In this document: in pieces, positions 11,438-12,454 of the stretch | Numbering within the stretch: position 1 is the first letter of the stretch | Layout: each line of letters starts with the position of its first letter | Assembly (NCBI GenBank): GCA_016215735.1 | Contig: JACRIA010000081.1 | Span: forward strand, 1-12,454 | Length of the DNA: 12,454 bases | Reading direction: 5' to 3' | Source: Candidatus Peregrinibacteria bacterium | GTDB lineage: Bacteria > Patescibacteriota > Gracilibacteria > UBA1369 > UBA12463 | The notes under the pieces: model-generated | What the model saw: only the letters and a program-made list of their open reading frames with translations | Database searches by the model: none | What the model was told of the DNA's origin: nothing | Program-made: the position numbers and the translations under genes

Positions 11438-11653
11438 CACCCGCGCCACAAACGGCTGCAACATAATATACGGTTTTTATACGAACAAAAATCCCTCGTG
11501 GAATTTTAAGGCGGAAAATAAATCTATATTCACGCAAAAAATTTTCACCCTTGATTCGAAACAGAAATCTCTATTACAAAATAAATCTAAAATAGCGTAA
11601 TAATTTTTCTCCCTGGGAAGTTCGTATAAACAACATGCGACTAATTTGCAGGC
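11438..11653. other. Gap between purN and the convergent glycosyltransferase gene
   Basis: This 216-bp AT-rich stretch holds no gene I can support. A plus-strand frame (from 11403 to 11600) overlaps the purN end but shows no recognisable protein features. I see no clear terminator hairpin for either converging gene. Confidence 0.5.
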
Positions 11654-12454
11654 CTAACCATTACCTCTTCTCCACTTCCAAAAATACTTAATCATACTCG
11701 CGACATGATGCCAGAAAACTTTTTTCGTGAGCAGTTTTGAAAGTTCGCCCGCGCTTAATCTTTGATGATAATGATTTATCTGCGCTTCAGGATAATAAAC
11801 GATTTTCAAGCCTTTTTCGCGGACTTTGCGGCAAAGATCCAAATCTTCCATAAACAAAAAATATCTTTCATCAAAGCCGTTAACTTTTTCAAAAACTTTT
11901 TTCGAAATCAGCATGGCAGCGCCAGTCACCCAATCAACTTCGCGAGAAACGCTGTGTCCAAAATCATCCATTACATAATTCGCGACGCGTTTTTTGAACC
12001 ATGATAAACGCCGCAGAGGAGTGCGCTTCGCAATCAAATCAATAAAACGCGGATAACGCCTGCACGAATCCTGCACAATTCCATCAGCGTAAATAAGTTT
12101 CGGCCCCAAAATGCCAATATCATGGTGGTGTTCCATGTAATCAACCATTTTTTCAAGCGCATCAGGAAAAACAGCGGTGTCAGGATTCAAAAACAATAAA
12201 TATTCGCCATCTGCGTTGGCCGCACCAAGATTATTTCCAGCAGCATAGCCGATGTTGCGGCTGGTTTTAATCAATTTAATCCGTCCGCTATCCGCGGCTT
12301 TCTCCAAAAACCCCCTGCTGATTGGATCTTTCGAAACATTATCCACAAAAATTATTTCAAACTTATGTTGAGTTTTGCTGGCCTCAAGCGCCTCAACACA
12401 AAGCTTCGGAAAATGCTTGTGATTGAAATTTATTGTGATAATGGAAAGTTTCAT
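11654..12454 (-). CDS. Family 2 glycosyltransferase (rhamnosyltransferase-like)
   Basis: This GT-A fold transferase moves a sugar from a nucleotide donor onto a surface polysaccharide or lipid-linked acceptor. The 266-residue protein starts MKLSIITINFNHK, the classic GT2 opening. It continues with IIFVDNVSKD (34-43), SRNIGYAAGNNLGAA (65-79), LFLNPDTAVFPDAL (87-100, metal/nucleotide-binding Asp92), VDWVTGAAMLISKKVFEKVNG (173-193) and FDERYFLFMEDLDLCRKV (194-211, catalytic-acid region). The WbbL-like rhamnosyltransferases share this order, but the donor sugar cannot be read from sequence. There is no membrane segment. The ATG is the last codon at the window edge (12454-12452). It looks like the true start because the homology begins there, but upstream sequence is missing. 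Confidence 0.88.
   Translation of the reverse strand: MKLSIITINFNHKHFPKLCVEALEASKTQHKFEIIFVDNVSKDPISRGFLEKAADSGRIKLIKTSRNIGYAAGNNLGAANADGEYLLFLNPDTAVFPDALEKMVDYMEHHHDIGILGPKLIYADGIVQDSCRRYPRFIDLIAKRTPLRRLSWFKKRVANYVMDDFGHSVSREVDWVTGAAMLISKKVFEKVNGFDERYFLFMEDLDLCRKVREKGLKIVYYPEAQINHYHQRLSAGELSKLLTKKVFWHHVASMIKYFWKWRRGNG

Noticed and set aside
11403..11600. Plus-strand ORF overlapping the purN end
   Set aside because: Low-complexity, Lys/Asn/Ser-rich translation of AT-rich spacer with no start signal; most likely chance.

Overview
The window looks like a piece of a small-genome candidate-phyla (CPR/Patescibacteria-type, perhaps Parcubacteria-like) chromosome. This is inferred from gene content and style, not proven: compact tail-to-head genes, few Shine-Dalgarno sequences, promoters whose -10 box sits only 6 nt before the start codon (leaderless mRNAs), an isolated purN, a CofE-like ligase with no F420 genes nearby, and PH-domain and LemA-like membrane proteins. 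Genes end in TGA as well as TAA and TAG, so TGA is a stop codon here.

Layout, left to right. 2-196 is the 3' end of an insertion sequence, probably ISL3 family, with its last transposase codons and a terminal GGCTCTTT end. 205-1693 (minus) is a three-gene membrane-protein operon (small membrane protein, PH-domain membrane protein, LemA-like protein) behind a near-consensus promoter. 1737-3957 (minus) is ftsW-murG, which supplies the peptidoglycan polymerase and the lipid II-forming GlcNAc transferase. Two tiny ORFs sit just upstream (3961-4203). At 4201-4220 a quasi-palindromic divergent promoter serves this side and, on the plus strand, lspA (4218-4631). Next come an unidentified multi-pass membrane protein (4721-5407) and a CofE-like ligase (5493-6257).

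6300-8685 (minus) is a type II restriction-modification operon, methyltransferase first and then a TdeIII-like nuclease. It looks AT-richer by eye than its neighbours and was probably acquired horizontally. The 435-bp gap 8686-9120 is densely structured. It holds an extended -10 promoter followed about 60 nt later by a strong terminator with no ORF between (candidate small RNA), a 96-nt element that can fold as an outer 9-bp stem around three hairpins, a second terminator-like hairpin, and the leaderless promoter of the next gene.

9121-10775 (plus) encodes the two subunits of an iron-sulfur L-serine dehydratase (serine to pyruvate and ammonia). A lone purN (10838-11437) follows. A family 2 glycosyltransferase (11654-12454, minus) begins exactly at the window edge.

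Five intergenic regions on the plus strand carry short GC-rich perfect palindromes with 2-4 nt loops, and a 21-22 nt sequence occurs in inverted orientation at 5407 and 9106. These suggest a population of small repeat elements in this genome.
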